Of a stretch of DNA of 64,000 nt, positions 33,529 to 42,308 are shown piece after piece. Made by a program: the position numbers and the translations under genes. The notes under the pieces are model-generated. The model was given only the letters and a program-made list of their open reading frames with translations. It was not told the DNA's origin and made no database searches. The stretch is from Bog-473 sp963721585 (GTDB taxonomy: Bacteria; Actinomycetota; Acidimicrobiia; Acidimicrobiales; RAAP-2): assembly GCA_963721585.1 (NCBI GenBank), contig CAVRJN010000008.1, positions 744,001-808,000 on the forward strand, given 5' to 3'. Numbering within the stretch: the stretch's first letter is position 1; the number at the start of each line of letters is the position of its first letter.

Positions 33529-34418
33529 GTCTGCAGGTCGCCCACCGCGTCAGCCAGCTGCTCCAGTTCCCGCGACCACTCCTCCGGTGGCGCCGTCGGG
33601 CGCACGACGAACTTCGAGAACCCGACCTCGAGGAACTGCTCGAGCATGGAGCGTAGGCCGCCGCGCCCGACCGGGATGATCTCTTCCAGCGGACGGCCCC
33701 GGGCCCGCCGGGCCAAGGGCGACGACGCCAGCGCGCCCACGTCGGTCCCTTCCGGCGCATAGGCCAGGCTGACCCCGAAATGTTCGGGGCTGACGGCGCG
33801 TCCGTGCGCCGCGGCCACCCCGTCGATCACGGTCCTGCCTGCCGCGGCATCGGCCGGGGTGCAAAAGGCCGGGAGCCACCCGTCGGCCAATCGCCCGCAT
33901 CTGTCGAGCGCGGCCGGGGCATTGCCCCCAAGCCAGACGTCGAAGGGATGCTGTGCCGGTTGCGGGGAGACCGAGACGTCGGTGAACGAGCCGGCCGGGC
34001 CCTCGTGGCTGACGACCTCGCCGGACCACAGCGTTCGCAGCACCGGCAGGGCGTCCTCCATCTGCTCGGCCCGCGTGGCAGTGGGGATGCCGATGGCGCT
34101 GCTTTCGCCGCCGATGGCCAGCCCCGGCACGAAGGTCAGCAGGAAGTGGCCGCCCGACAGCACGTCCAGCGTCGCCACCGCCTTGGCCAGCCACACCAGG
34201 TTGCGTCCCGGCAGCAGCATGGTGGTCCCGATCTTCAGCCCCGGGCAGGCGCCCGCGACCCAGGCCAGCCCGACCAGCGGGTCGGGGCCGGGCCGCGTCA
34301 GCACCTCGGGCAGCCAGAGCGAGTCGAAGCCGTTCGCGGCGATCCCCTGTCCCAACGCGACCATCGCCTCGGGCCCGAGGGTCTCTCCACCCGCGCTGAT
34401 GCCGATGCGGATCTTCAC
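33525..34418 (-). CDS. LLM-class F420-dependent oxidoreductase
   Basis: The 297-residue TIM-barrel protein of the luciferase-like superfamily shows SLWLPEVLTRPGPDPLVGLAWVAGACPGLKIGTTMLL and HFLLTFVPG, then the cofactor-loop WLGGNAPAALDRCGRLADGWLPAF. Such proteins use F420H2 or FMNH2 with diverse substrates. Its GTG start overlaps the threonine aldolase stop, and its stop overlaps the PIG-L gene start, so all three are translationally coupled. The link between the three activities is not obvious. Confidence 0.88.
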   Translation of the reverse strand: MKIRIGISAGGETLGPEAMVALGQGIAANGFDSLWLPEVLTRPGPDPLVGLAWVAGACPGLKIGTTMLLPGRNLVWLAKAVATLDVLSGGHFLLTFVPGLAIGGESSAIGIPTATRAEQMEDALPVLRTLWSGEVVSHEGPAGSFTDVSVSPQPAQHPFDVWLGGNAPAALDRCGRLADGWLPAFCTPADAAAGRTVIDGVAAAHGRAVSPEHFGVSLAYAPEGTDVGALASSPLARRARGRPLEEIIPVGRGGLRSMLEQFLEVGFSKFVVRPTAPPEEWSRELEQLADAVGDLQT

Positions 34419-35431
34419 GGTGCGTCCTCGAGTGCGACGATGGCGCGCGCCACGCCCGCATCGTCGACGTCGTGGTGCGTGACGAAGCGGACCGTCCCGG
34501 GCGCGATGGCGTGCGCCAGCACCCCGTGGCCTTCCAGGTGGGCCATGAGCTTCTCCGGTTCGGGATGGGTGAACGTCACGATGTTGGTGCGCACCGAGGC
34601 CGGGTCGAGACCACAGCCGGGCCAGCGCAGTGCCACGGCATCTGCGAGCCGGGCTGCCCGCACGTGGTCCTCGGGCAGCCGGGCGACCATGTCCTGGAGG
34701 GCGATGAGACCGGGTGCCGCCAGCACGCCCGCCTGACGCATGCCGCCGCCCAGGCGCTTGCGGGCCAGCCGCGCCTCGGCGATCACGTCCTCTCCCCCCG
34801 CGAGCAGCGATCCCACCGGGGCGCAGAGCCCCTTCGACAGGCAACACATGAGGGTGGTGGCGGGAGAGGCCCACTGGGCTGGCGGGACGCCCGTGGCCGC
34901 GGCCGCGTTGAAAAGCCGTGCCCCGTCCATGTGGATGGGAACCGGTCCGGCCGCCTCCACCAGGGCCTCGAGGCGAGCGACCGTCCACGGAGCGCCCGAC
35001 GCTGCCATGTGCGTGTTCTCGATACTGATCAGCGAGACCTCGGGTTGATGGTGCTCGGCGCCCCGGCGGGCCTGGAGGACGTCTGCGGCGTCGATCATGC
35101 CTTCCTCGTCGTCGACGGCGATGAACTGGACACCGGCGTTCAGGGCCGCCGCGCCGAACTCGTAGGAGACCACGTGCTGGCGACGTCCTGCCACGACGGC
35201 GGACCCCGGAGCCGTGAGGATCCGGAGGGCGATCTGGTTGGCCATCACCCCGGAGGGGACGAACAGCGCGGCCGGCTTCCCCACTCGCCCCGAGAAGGTC
35301 TCCTCCAGCGCCCGCACCGTCGGATCCTCGCCATAGTCGTCGTCTCCGACCTCGGCCTCGGCCATGGCGCGCCGCATGGCCGGCGTGGGCTTGGTGACGG
35401 TGTCGCTGCGCAGGTCGACCACATCGGGCAC
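34415..35431 (-). CDS. ltaE: Low-specificity threonine aldolase, PLP-dependent
   Basis: The 338-residue enzyme opens with VDLRSDTVTKPTPAMRRAMAEAEVGDDDYGEDPTV, the hallmark start of the family. It has HMDGARLFNAAAATGVP and the PLP-binding lysine in CCLSKGLCAPVGSLL. It splits threonine or allo-threonine into glycine and acetaldehyde. It is first in a coupled three-gene set. Confidence 0.93.
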   Translation of the reverse strand: MPDVVDLRSDTVTKPTPAMRRAMAEAEVGDDDYGEDPTVRALEETFSGRVGKPAALFVPSGVMANQIALRILTAPGSAVVAGRRQHVVSYEFGAAALNAGVQFIAVDDEEGMIDAADVLQARRGAEHHQPEVSLISIENTHMAASGAPWTVARLEALVEAAGPVPIHMDGARLFNAAAATGVPPAQWASPATTLMCCLSKGLCAPVGSLLAGGEDVIAEARLARKRLGGGMRQAGVLAAPGLIALQDMVARLPEDHVRAARLADAVALRWPGCGLDPASVRTNIVTFTHPEPEKLMAHLEGHGVLAHAIAPGTVRFVTHHDVDDAGVARAIVALEDAP

Positions 35432-35467
35432 GCGGTCAGGCTAACGCCGCACCGTTATCATCCGACG

Positions 35468-35923
35468 GTGACCACACCCCCTTCCACTCCAGGTGACGGG
35501 ACGGTGCTGCCCGACGGCAGCGCGAGCATCCACGAGCTTCTGGACGTCGAGGTCCTCGAGGCGGGACCCGAGAGGGTCGTCATGCGACTCCCCGTGAACT
35601 GGAAGGTGCACCAGCCCTACGGCATCCTCCACGGGGGCGTCTCGGCCCTCCTCGCGGAGTCGGCCGCCAGCTTCGGGGCGGCGCTTGCTGCGGAGCCCGG
35701 GCGCAGCGTGGTCGGGATCGAACTCAACGCCAGCCACCTGCGCTCGGTGCGCGACGGCCACCTGACCGCCGAGGCATCGCCGGTCCGGGTCGGGCGCACC
35801 ATCCAGGTCTGGCGCATCTCTCTCACCGACGACGAGGGGCGCGCCATCTGCGAGGCCCGTTGCACCCTTTCGGTACTCGGCGGCCCGGGAGGAGCGACCG
35901 GCGCGGTGCATCCGACGCCCTGA
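35468..35923 (+). CDS. Hotdog-fold thioesterase, PaaI/YdiI-like
   Basis: The 151-residue protein has the hotdog motif HGGVSALLAESAASFGAALA, where the glutamate is the catalytic base, and VVGIELNASHLRSVRDGHLTAEA. It would hydrolyse acyl- or aryl-CoA thioesters, for example in phenylacetate or menaquinone metabolism. The GTG start lies 36 bp from the divergent threonine aldolase start. Confidence 0.88.
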   Translation: MTTPPSTPGDGTVLPDGSASIHELLDVEVLEAGPERVVMRLPVNWKVHQPYGILHGGVSALLAESAASFGAALAAEPGRSVVGIELNASHLRSVRDGHLTAEASPVRVGRTIQVWRISLTDDEGRAICEARCTLSVLGGPGGATGAVHPTP

Positions 35924-35966
35924 GAACGGAATAGTCAGTCCACGGCCACCGGCCTAATATGGCGGT

Positions 35967-36938
35967 GTGACCCCGGTAGGAAGTGGAGCGCCGCGACCCA
36001 CCCTCGGTTTCATCCTCCCCTCCACCACGCAGGGAGAACTATCCGCCGGCGACGGTAGTACCAGGAGTACTACCGGCAGCGCCGACGAGGTCGCCGAGCT
36101 CTGCCGGCGCGCCGAAGCGACCGGCGCCGACTCCCTGTGGGCCGTGGATCACCTCTACTGGCCCCACCCCATCGGGGAGGCCCTGACCACACTGGCCGTG
36201 GCGGCGGTCACCACGACCAGGCCCTTGTTGGGGACCTGCGTGCTGCAGCTGCCCCTGCGGCCGTCCTCGGTCGTGGCCAAGCAGGCCACCGCACTGCAGC
36301 TTCTCTCGGGCGGCCGCTTCGTCCTCGGGCTCGGCGTGGGCATCCACGAGACCGAGTACGTACGGGCCGGCGTCGACTACCACCGGCGCGGTCAACTCAT
36401 GGACGAGGGCGTCGCCGGGCTGCGCCGTGCCTGGGCCGACCCCGCCCCAGGGGGCGCCGACTACGTGCAGGAACCGGCGTCCGCGCCGGTCCCGTTGTGG
36501 TTCGGGGGGTCGAGCGACGCCGCCCGGAGGCGGGCCGCCGCCGTCGGCGACGGCTGGGTTCCCCTCTTCCTCGCTCCCGACGAGTACGGGCCGGCGCTGG
36601 CGGCCCTGCGGCGCGAGACCGCCGAGGCAGGGCGGGATCCCGAGGCCGTGCAGGCCGGCGTCGTCGTCTTTGCCTGTGTCGGGGACGACGACCGGGCGCC
36701 CGCCGAGGGTGCCCAATGGCTCTCGGCTCTCTACCGCCTCCCGAGCAAGGCATTCCAACGGCACCTGGTCGCCGGTTCGCCCGAGACCTGTTCCGCCGCC
36801 CTGGACCGGTATGCGGAGGCCGGGGCCCGCCACATCCTCGTCATGGTGGCGGGGTCGCCCGCGGTCGAGCACTTCGGCCAACTGCGGGCCGCGTTCGTCG
36901 GCGAGAACCGTCAGGCGCTGGCGGGCGTGTCGGCATGA
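35967..36938 (+). CDS. LLM-class F420-dependent oxidoreductase, first gene of a lipid/ketosynthase operon
   Basis: The 323-residue luciferase-like protein has TGADSLWAVDHLYWPHPIGEALTTLAVAA, GRFVLGLGVGIHETEYVRAG and WFGGSSDAARRRAAAVGDGWVPLF. The cofactor is inferred to be F420. Translation initiates at GTG, and the stop overlaps the thiolase start. Co-expression with two ketosynthase-fold enzymes suggests reduction or oxidation of a lipid or polyketide intermediate. Confidence 0.87.
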   Translation: MTPVGSGAPRPTLGFILPSTTQGELSAGDGSTRSTTGSADEVAELCRRAEATGADSLWAVDHLYWPHPIGEALTTLAVAAVTTTRPLLGTCVLQLPLRPSSVVAKQATALQLLSGGRFVLGLGVGIHETEYVRAGVDYHRRGQLMDEGVAGLRRAWADPAPGGADYVQEPASAPVPLWFGGSSDAARRRAAAVGDGWVPLFLAPDEYGPALAALRRETAEAGRDPEAVQAGVVVFACVGDDDRAPAEGAQWLSALYRLPSKAFQRHLVAGSPETCSAALDRYAEAGARHILVMVAGSPAVEHFGQLRAAFVGENRQALAGVSA

Positions 36939-38131
36939 AGGGCACTGACGTCGCCATCCTCGGCACCGGCATGAGCGACATGAGCCGGCGCGACCAGGAG
37001 CCCGACACTCTGGCCTACGAGGTCGTGCACGAGGCCCTCGGCGATGCCGGGGTCTCGGCTCACGAGCTGGGTCTGGTCATCATGGGGAATGCGATGGCGG
37101 GACGCCTGAGCGATCAAGCGTGCGTGCGCGGGCAGACCTGGCTCAGGAAGGCCGGCCTCAGCGAGGTCGCCATCATCAACGTGGACAACTCGTGCGCCGG
37201 AGGGAGCTCCTCGCTGCATCTGGCGACGCTGGCGGCCATCGCCCAGGACCGCCCGATACTGGCGCTCGGGGTCGAGAAGATGTGGACCGGCGACCGCGCC
37301 GCGACGATTGCCGGCATTGAGGACGGGCTCCCGGCGGAGTACCGGCACGACCTGCACGACCGCCGTCACGAAGACGACAATCCCGCCGGCAGCATCCTCA
37401 TGGGCCTGAACAACGGATGGGCGCACCGGCTCATGGCGGAGGTCGGCGCCACGGTGCGCCAGATCGCCGCCGCCGCGGTGAAGGCGTTCGAGCATGCTGC
37501 ACGCAACCCGCTGGCGCAGTTCCAGCGGCGCGTGACGATCGAGGAGGTCCTCGCCTCCCCCCAGGTGGCAGGCGTCCTGACCCGGTTGATGTGCAGCTCA
37601 TTCACCGACGGCGCGGCCGCCATCGTGCTGGGCGGACCCTCCGTCCCGGCCCCTGCTTCGGCGCCCCGTATCATCGGCTCGGTGGCACGTTCTGGAAACG
37701 GCCTGCTCGACTACCACGACCGGCTGACCCAAGCCGCGGAGGCCGCCTGGGAGGCGTTCGGTTTCGGCCCCGATGAAGCCGATCTGCTCGAGCTGCACGA
37801 CGCCACGGCCGCCGAGGAGCTCTTCGCCCTCGAATCACTGGGCTTCTTCGGCCCCGGCGAGGCGGGACCCGCCACCGAAGCCGGCGGCACCGGCGTCGAC
37901 TCCCCCGGTCTCGTCGTGAACTCCAGCGGCGGCCTTGTCGGCCGCGGCCACCCGCTCGGCGCCACCGGTCTGGCCCAGGTGGTCGAGCTGGCCACGCAGT
38001 TCCGCGGGCGGGCGGGCGCCCGCCAGGTCGCCGGCGCGCGCCTCGGGGTTGCGGTGAACACCGGCGGCATCATCTACGGGGACGCAGGGTTTGTGGGCAT
38101 CCACGCCGTACGCTCCGGTTCCGCCGCGTGA
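36935..38131 (+). CDS. Thiolase/SCP2-type lipid-transfer-like protein
   Basis: The 398-residue thiolase-fold protein carries the nucleophilic Cys87 in VDNSCAGGSSSLHLATL, the HDATAAEE segment and the C-terminal GGLVGRGHPLGATG. The third catalytic position of true thiolases (CxGGG-x-AA) is not present at the C-terminus: NTGGIIYGDAG replaces it, as in SCP2-thiolase-like proteins. It may bind acyl-CoA or cleave a steroid-type side chain. ATGA and GTGA overlaps join it to both neighbours. Confidence 0.85.
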   Translation: MKGTDVAILGTGMSDMSRRDQEPDTLAYEVVHEALGDAGVSAHELGLVIMGNAMAGRLSDQACVRGQTWLRKAGLSEVAIINVDNSCAGGSSSLHLATLAAIAQDRPILALGVEKMWTGDRAATIAGIEDGLPAEYRHDLHDRRHEDDNPAGSILMGLNNGWAHRLMAEVGATVRQIAAAAVKAFEHAARNPLAQFQRRVTIEEVLASPQVAGVLTRLMCSSFTDGAAAIVLGGPSVPAPASAPRIIGSVARSGNGLLDYHDRLTQAAEAAWEAFGFGPDEADLLELHDATAAEELFALESLGFFGPGEAGPATEAGGTGVDSPGLVVNSSGGLVGRGHPLGATGLAQVVELATQFRGRAGARQVAGARLGVAVNTGGIIYGDAGFVGIHAVRSGSAA

Positions 38132-39054
38132 CGGGCATCAAGATCACCGGTTGGGGCATCGCCGTACCGGACAAGATCGTCACCAACGAGGACATGGCGG
38201 TCAACCTCGACACCAGCGACGCCTGGATCGTCGAACGCACCGGCATCCGCGAACGCCACATCGGCGGCACCACCTCGGGCCTGGCTATCGAAGCGGCCAC
38301 CGAGGCACTGTCAAAGGCCGGCCGGACCGCCGCGGACGTCGACAACCTGATTCTGGCCACCACCACGCCCGACGGCATCGTCCCGGGCACGGCGCCCAGC
38401 GTGCAGCACGGGATCGGAATGAAGGGCGGCGCCTTCGACATCAACGCGGCCTGTTCGGGCTTCGTCTACGGCCTCGTCACCGCCGCCGGCCTCATCTCCA
38501 TCGGCTCGGGTCCCATCCTCCTCATCGGCTCCGAGACCCTCTCGCGCATCACCGACATGGACGACCGCAAGATCGCCATCATCGTCGGCGACGGGGCCGG
38601 CGCCGTCGTGGTCGAGCCGGTCGACGGTCCGGGCAGCTTGATCAGCTGGAACCTGAACTCCGACGGCTCACTCCGGCACCTCCTCAAGTGCGAGCACGGC
38701 GGGACGCTGTTCATGGATGGCAAGGAGGTCTTCCGGCGGGCCGTCCGCGTTGTGGTCGAATCGGCCGAACGGGCCATGGCCGACGCCGGCCTCGGGCCCG
38801 ACGACATTTCGTTGATGGTGCCGCACCAAGCCAACGTGCGCATCATTCACGCTGCGTGCCAGCGTCTGGGCATTCCCGAGGAGCGCACCGCGATCGTCAT
38901 CCACCGTTACGGCAACACCTCCTCGGCATCCATCCCGCTCGCCCTGTACGACGCTCTCGAGGCCGGCCGCGTCAACGACGGGGACAACCTCTTGTTGACG
39001 GGATTCGGCGGCGGAATGACCTGGGCCAGCGCCGTCTTCCGCTGGAGCGCATGA
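38128..39054 (+). CDS. Beta-ketoacyl-ACP synthase III (KAS III) family
   Basis: The 308-residue protein has the full KAS III triad: Cys109 (NAACSGFVYGL), His233 (VPHQANVRIIH) and Asn263 (YGNTSSASIPLAL). It condenses an acyl-CoA starter with malonyl-ACP, or acts as a related acyl-transferring synthase. Coupling to a thiolase-like protein and an LLM enzyme suggests a dedicated lipid or polyketide product rather than housekeeping FabH. Start is GTG, overlapping the thiolase stop. Confidence 0.9.
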   Translation: MTGIKITGWGIAVPDKIVTNEDMAVNLDTSDAWIVERTGIRERHIGGTTSGLAIEAATEALSKAGRTAADVDNLILATTTPDGIVPGTAPSVQHGIGMKGGAFDINAACSGFVYGLVTAAGLISIGSGPILLIGSETLSRITDMDDRKIAIIVGDGAGAVVVEPVDGPGSLISWNLNSDGSLRHLLKCEHGGTLFMDGKEVFRRAVRVVVESAERAMADAGLGPDDISLMVPHQANVRIIHAACQRLGIPEERTAIVIHRYGNTSSASIPLALYDALEAGRVNDGDNLLLTGFGGGMTWASAVFRWSA

Positions 39055-39920
39055 AACGGGAGACCGGCGGGGCGGGTCCAGCGCTGGTGATCCTGGCCGC
39101 CGGGCGGGCGCGTCGTTACGGCGGCTGCAAGCCGCTGGCGCCCGTCGGCACCCACGGCGAGGCCGTGATCGATCTGGTCGCCTCCGACGCGGTGACGGCG
39201 GGGTTCGGCACCATCGTCCTCGTCCTGGGGCCGAGCACCGGTCCGGCCATCCGCTACCACGTGGAGCACACGTGGCCGGACGCCGTCGACGTGCGCTTCG
39301 CCACCCAGCCGGCACCCCTGGGCACGGTCAATGCGGTCCTGAGCGCGTCCGATCACGTCGGCACCGACCCCTACGGCGTGGGAAACGCCGACGACATTTA
39401 CGGCTCCGCGGCCTGTGCCCAGCTCGTCGCCCACCTCCAGACCCATCCCGACGTCAACGCGCTGGTGGGCTACCGCCTGACCGATGCCGTGGTCGGATCC
39501 TCGCCGGTCACCCGGGGCATCTGCCGCGTCGCCGACGACGGCACGCTCATCAGAGTGGACGAGCGGCGCCAAGTCACGCGGACACCGGAGGGGGGGTTCG
39601 TGGCCGGCGACGGCAGAGAGCCGGCCGTGCTGCCGCCCGATGCCCGGGTGTCCATGAACCTCTGGGGCTTCACACCGGCCTTCCACAGGACCCTCCAGGC
39701 CGCAATGGCTGCCGCCACCGACGCCTCCGAGGAGGCCGAGGTGCTGCTGCCCGAGGTTGTCGCCGACTCTTTGGCCACCAGCTCGTTCACCGTGTTGCCC
39801 GCAGCGGGCCGCTGCATCGGGGTCACGCACCCCGATGACCTCTCCCTCGTCCAGGCCGAGTTGAACCGCCAGGTGGCGGCTGGCGAGCGCCCGGCCAAGC
39901 TCTGGGCCTCCCTGCGCTGA
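39051..39920 (+). CDS. NTP-transferase (sugar nucleotidyltransferase-like)
   Basis: The 289-residue protein opens with the pyrophosphorylase signature VILAAGRARRYGGCKPLAPVG and contains the metal-binding GNADDIYG and later VSMNLWGFTPAF. It resembles GT-A nucleotidyltransferases that make NDP-sugars or phospho-alcohol nucleotides. Its ATG overlaps the KAS III stop. An association with an acyl synthase hints at nucleotide activation of a lipid head group or sugar, which is inference. Confidence 0.85.
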   Translation: MKRETGGAGPALVILAAGRARRYGGCKPLAPVGTHGEAVIDLVASDAVTAGFGTIVLVLGPSTGPAIRYHVEHTWPDAVDVRFATQPAPLGTVNAVLSASDHVGTDPYGVGNADDIYGSAACAQLVAHLQTHPDVNALVGYRLTDAVVGSSPVTRGICRVADDGTLIRVDERRQVTRTPEGGFVAGDGREPAVLPPDARVSMNLWGFTPAFHRTLQAAMAAATDASEEAEVLLPEVVADSLATSSFTVLPAAGRCIGVTHPDDLSLVQAELNRQVAAGERPAKLWASLR

Positions 39921-40610
39921 CGCGACCTCCCCGGCGATCTTCCGGGGGGTGAGGCCCGGCACGGTCGTGGCCGATCCAACGGTCGTGGCCGTCCCAAGGC
40001 GTGAGGTACGAAGAACGGGCGCCAGGGTCCGGGCGCGACGCAACCCCGAGTAACCGTTCGGCCGAAGCCTCCCGTGCTCCTCGGGGCCACGTCAACGACA
40101 GTCCGCTGGCACCGTTCCGGGATCGTGTCGGACAATCCCGGCCCGAGCCGGTCCCGGCGACTCCAGGGAAGCCGCCGTGACGCACCACGGACCATCACAG
40201 ATCGGGTCCTCCAGCCCGCTCCGGTCACGCTCCCCTTGCGGGGTTCGCTCCCTTTCCTCGATCCCGCTCTGCAGCGTTCTCTCGGCTTCCCAAGTTCCGC
40301 CTTGCGGCTTCCCTTCGGGCTTCCCTCGCTCCTACCTTGCGGTGCTCGCTCGGGGTTCGGCGGGCTCTTGTCTCCGAACTGACGACACATTGCGCCACCC
40401 GTCATGCGAGGTCAATGGCGATCCGCGAAATCCAGACGTTCTCCCCATCTTTCTTCGGGTCGTCCCCAAGCGACGCCGCCTCCGTCCCCAGTTCTTCCCC
40501 ATGTCGGATACGACCGCTACCCCACGTCGCGGCGTCGCCCTCGGCCTCGTCGCCGCGCTCGAGTGGCCGGCACCCTCGGCCGTCGGTGCGACCGGAACGC
40601 CGGCACGCAT
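39921..40610. other. 690-bp non-coding stretch with GC-rich hairpins
   Basis: No gene is supported. The section 40225-40370 is unusually pyrimidine-rich, with several short alternating motifs such as CCTTGCGGCTTCCCTTCGGG that can fold locally. Possible roles are terminator clusters for the upstream operon, or decayed repeats. No promoter is obvious. Confidence 0.45.
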
Positions 40611-40740
40611 CAACTGGTCGCACTGTTGACGGGTCAACTGGTCGCACTGTTGACGGGTCAACTGGGTCGCACTGTTGACGGGTCAACTGGTCTAACTGTT
40701 GACGGGTCAACTGGTCGCACTGTTGACGGGTCAACTGTTT
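40611..40740. repeat. Tandem array of a 24-bp unit with a palindromic core
   Basis: Five units start at 40611, 40635, 40659, 40684 and 40708, and a partial sixth starts at 40732. Each contains GTTGAC-GG-GTCAAC, a perfect six-base inverted repeat with GG spacer. The third unit is 25 bp, and the fourth carries a two-base change (CTAACT instead of CGCACT). Each core also contains TTGAC, a -35-like hexamer. The array ends 24 bp before the yceH ATG. Confidence 0.9.
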
Positions 40741-40764
40741 CCGTCGCGCCGTATGCTCCGTCGC

Positions 40765-41427
40765 ATGCAGCTGAGCCCGGAGTGCGCGCGGGTCCTGGGC
40801 GCGCTGGTGGAGAAGGGCCTGGCGACGCCCCAGCAGTACCCGCTCACCATCAACGCCCTGCAGTCCGCCTGCAATCAGACCTCCAACAGGGAGCCGGTCG
40901 TCAGCTACAACGAGACGACCGTGCTCGCCGCGCTGGATGAGCTCAAGGATCAAAAACTGGTGCGCTTCGTGCTGCCCTCGCACGGCCGCTCGGTCGTGCG
41001 CTACCGCCAGGTGCTCGATGAGAAACTCGGCCTCGACGCCCGGCAGTGCGCCATCCTGGCCGTGCTCCTGCTGCGCGGCGCGCAGACGGTCGGCGAGTTG
41101 CGGATCCGCACCGAGCGCATGGCCACGTTCGACAGCCTGGACGACCTGGAACACCAGCTCGAGTTCCTGGGCTCGCGCGAGGAACCGCTCGCTCACAACA
41201 TCGGACGCCGCCCGGGACAGAAGGAGGAACGCTGGGGCACCCCGCTTGCGCCCGCAGGCGCTCCCCCTGAACCGGACGCCACCGCACCCAGTGGAGTCGG
41301 AACGATCACCGCTCCCGCGCCCGTCCCCGACAGGGACGACCCGTGGTCGGCCTTGGCCGATCTGAGGGCAGAGGTGGCGGAGCTCCGCCACGAGGTGCGG
41401 GAGCTGCGCGAGAGCCTCGGGGGCTGA
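40765..41427 (+). CDS. YceH-family (DUF480) protein
   Basis: The 220-residue protein begins MQLSPECARVLGALVEKGLA and continues TPQQYPLTINALQSACNQTSNREPV, the distinctive DUF480 opening (two winged-helix domains). The second wHTH follows at VLDEKLGLDARQCAILAVLLLRGAQTVGELRIRTERM. A flexible tail and a C-terminal coiled coil (LADLRAEVAELRHEVRELRES) end the protein. Two in-frame ATGs (40753, 40765) are possible, neither with a Shine-Dalgarno. The upstream repeat array suggests specific transcriptional control. Confidence 0.88.
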   Translation: MQLSPECARVLGALVEKGLATPQQYPLTINALQSACNQTSNREPVVSYNETTVLAALDELKDQKLVRFVLPSHGRSVVRYRQVLDEKLGLDARQCAILAVLLLRGAQTVGELRIRTERMATFDSLDDLEHQLEFLGSREEPLAHNIGRRPGQKEERWGTPLAPAGAPPEPDATAPSGVGTITAPAPVPDRDDPWSALADLRAEVAELRHEVRELRESLGG

Positions 41428-41482
41428 CCGTCCCCGCTCCCCGCCTCCAGGCGACCTACGGGGCAAGCGGCGGCGTCTGACG

Positions 41483-42295
41483 TCAGGGAACCCGCGCGAT
41501 GGTGTGGGTCAGCGCGGCGAGCGAGCGATAAGGATCTCGACGACCGGCTTCCTCTTCAGCCGCGAGCAGCTGCGTGAAGTCGTCGCCTGGGGGTTCCCGG
41601 CCCCAGTGGTCGGTGAACAGCCGGACCCCGTACCAGGCCGTGCAGGCCGCACCCGCTGCCTCCAGCGCTGCTCGAACCTCGCTCGGCTCGTCGGCCCGGA
41701 CAGCTTCGATTCCGAGGCGGTTGTCGTAGGAGCGGGCGTCAAACCCCTGGAGCGCCGCACTCCACTCACCGCGCATCCCGGCCCTCATGGCGATGCCGCC
41801 GCGGTTCCGGGTGAGGAGCGAGACGATGCCACGAGGCCGGCAGGCTCGTACCAGCGCGCTCACGGTGCCCTCCAGGGAGGGGAGGTACATGGCCACCCCA
41901 TGACAGCAGACCAGGTCGTAGCGCCCGATGTGCCGGTCGCCGAGAGCCAGGAGGTCGCCAGCGACGAAGTCCAGGCGTTGGCGCACCTCGGTCGCCTCGA
42001 GCGCGGCAGTTCCCCGAGCAGTCTCGAGCAGCGTGTCGGAGACGTCGAGGCCGACGACGTGGTGACCGAGACGGGCAAGTGCGATTGCCTGCGTCCCCTG
42101 TCCGCACCCGGCGTCGAGCACCCGCAACGGCTCGCCGAAGGCGGGGAGGTTGGCGGCAAGTTGGCGACGGACCAGTTCTTGGCGCACCGCGTCGCGCACG
42201 AAGCCGAGCCCCGCCAGCCACGCGTCGACTGCGGGCTCGAACCGTTCGGGGTCGGGCGCGATGCCCTCGTCGGCGCGCTCGCTCCGGGGCGTCAT
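41483..42295 (-). CDS. SAM-dependent methyltransferase, CmoM-like
   Basis: The 270-residue protein has motif I LRVLDAGCGQGTQAIALARLGHHVVGLDVS and motif IV RYDLVCCHGVAMYLPSLEGTV. YDNRLGIEAVRADE, RLFTDHW and the PYRSLAALTHTIAR tail also occur in CmoM/SmtA methyltransferases of tRNA wobble modification. Specific substrate is uncertain in an actinobacterium. Confidence 0.8.
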   Translation of the reverse strand: MTPRSERADEGIAPDPERFEPAVDAWLAGLGFVRDAVRQELVRRQLAANLPAFGEPLRVLDAGCGQGTQAIALARLGHHVVGLDVSDTLLETARGTAALEATEVRQRLDFVAGDLLALGDRHIGRYDLVCCHGVAMYLPSLEGTVSALVRACRPRGIVSLLTRNRGGIAMRAGMRGEWSAALQGFDARSYDNRLGIEAVRADEPSEVRAALEAAGAACTAWYGVRLFTDHWGREPPGDDFTQLLAAEEEAGRRDPYRSLAALTHTIARVP

Positions 42296-42308
42296 GTCTT
42301 CGCCGGGC

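Noticed and set aside
35967..39920. Operon taken as housekeeping fatty-acid synthesis (fabH cluster)
   Set aside because: No acpP, fabD or fabF neighbours, and the thiolase-like, LLM and nucleotidyltransferase partners do not fit.
40611..40740. Tandem 24-bp repeats considered as a CRISPR array
   Set aside because: Units are head-to-tail with no unique spacers and no cas genes nearby; the period is too short for repeat-spacer units.
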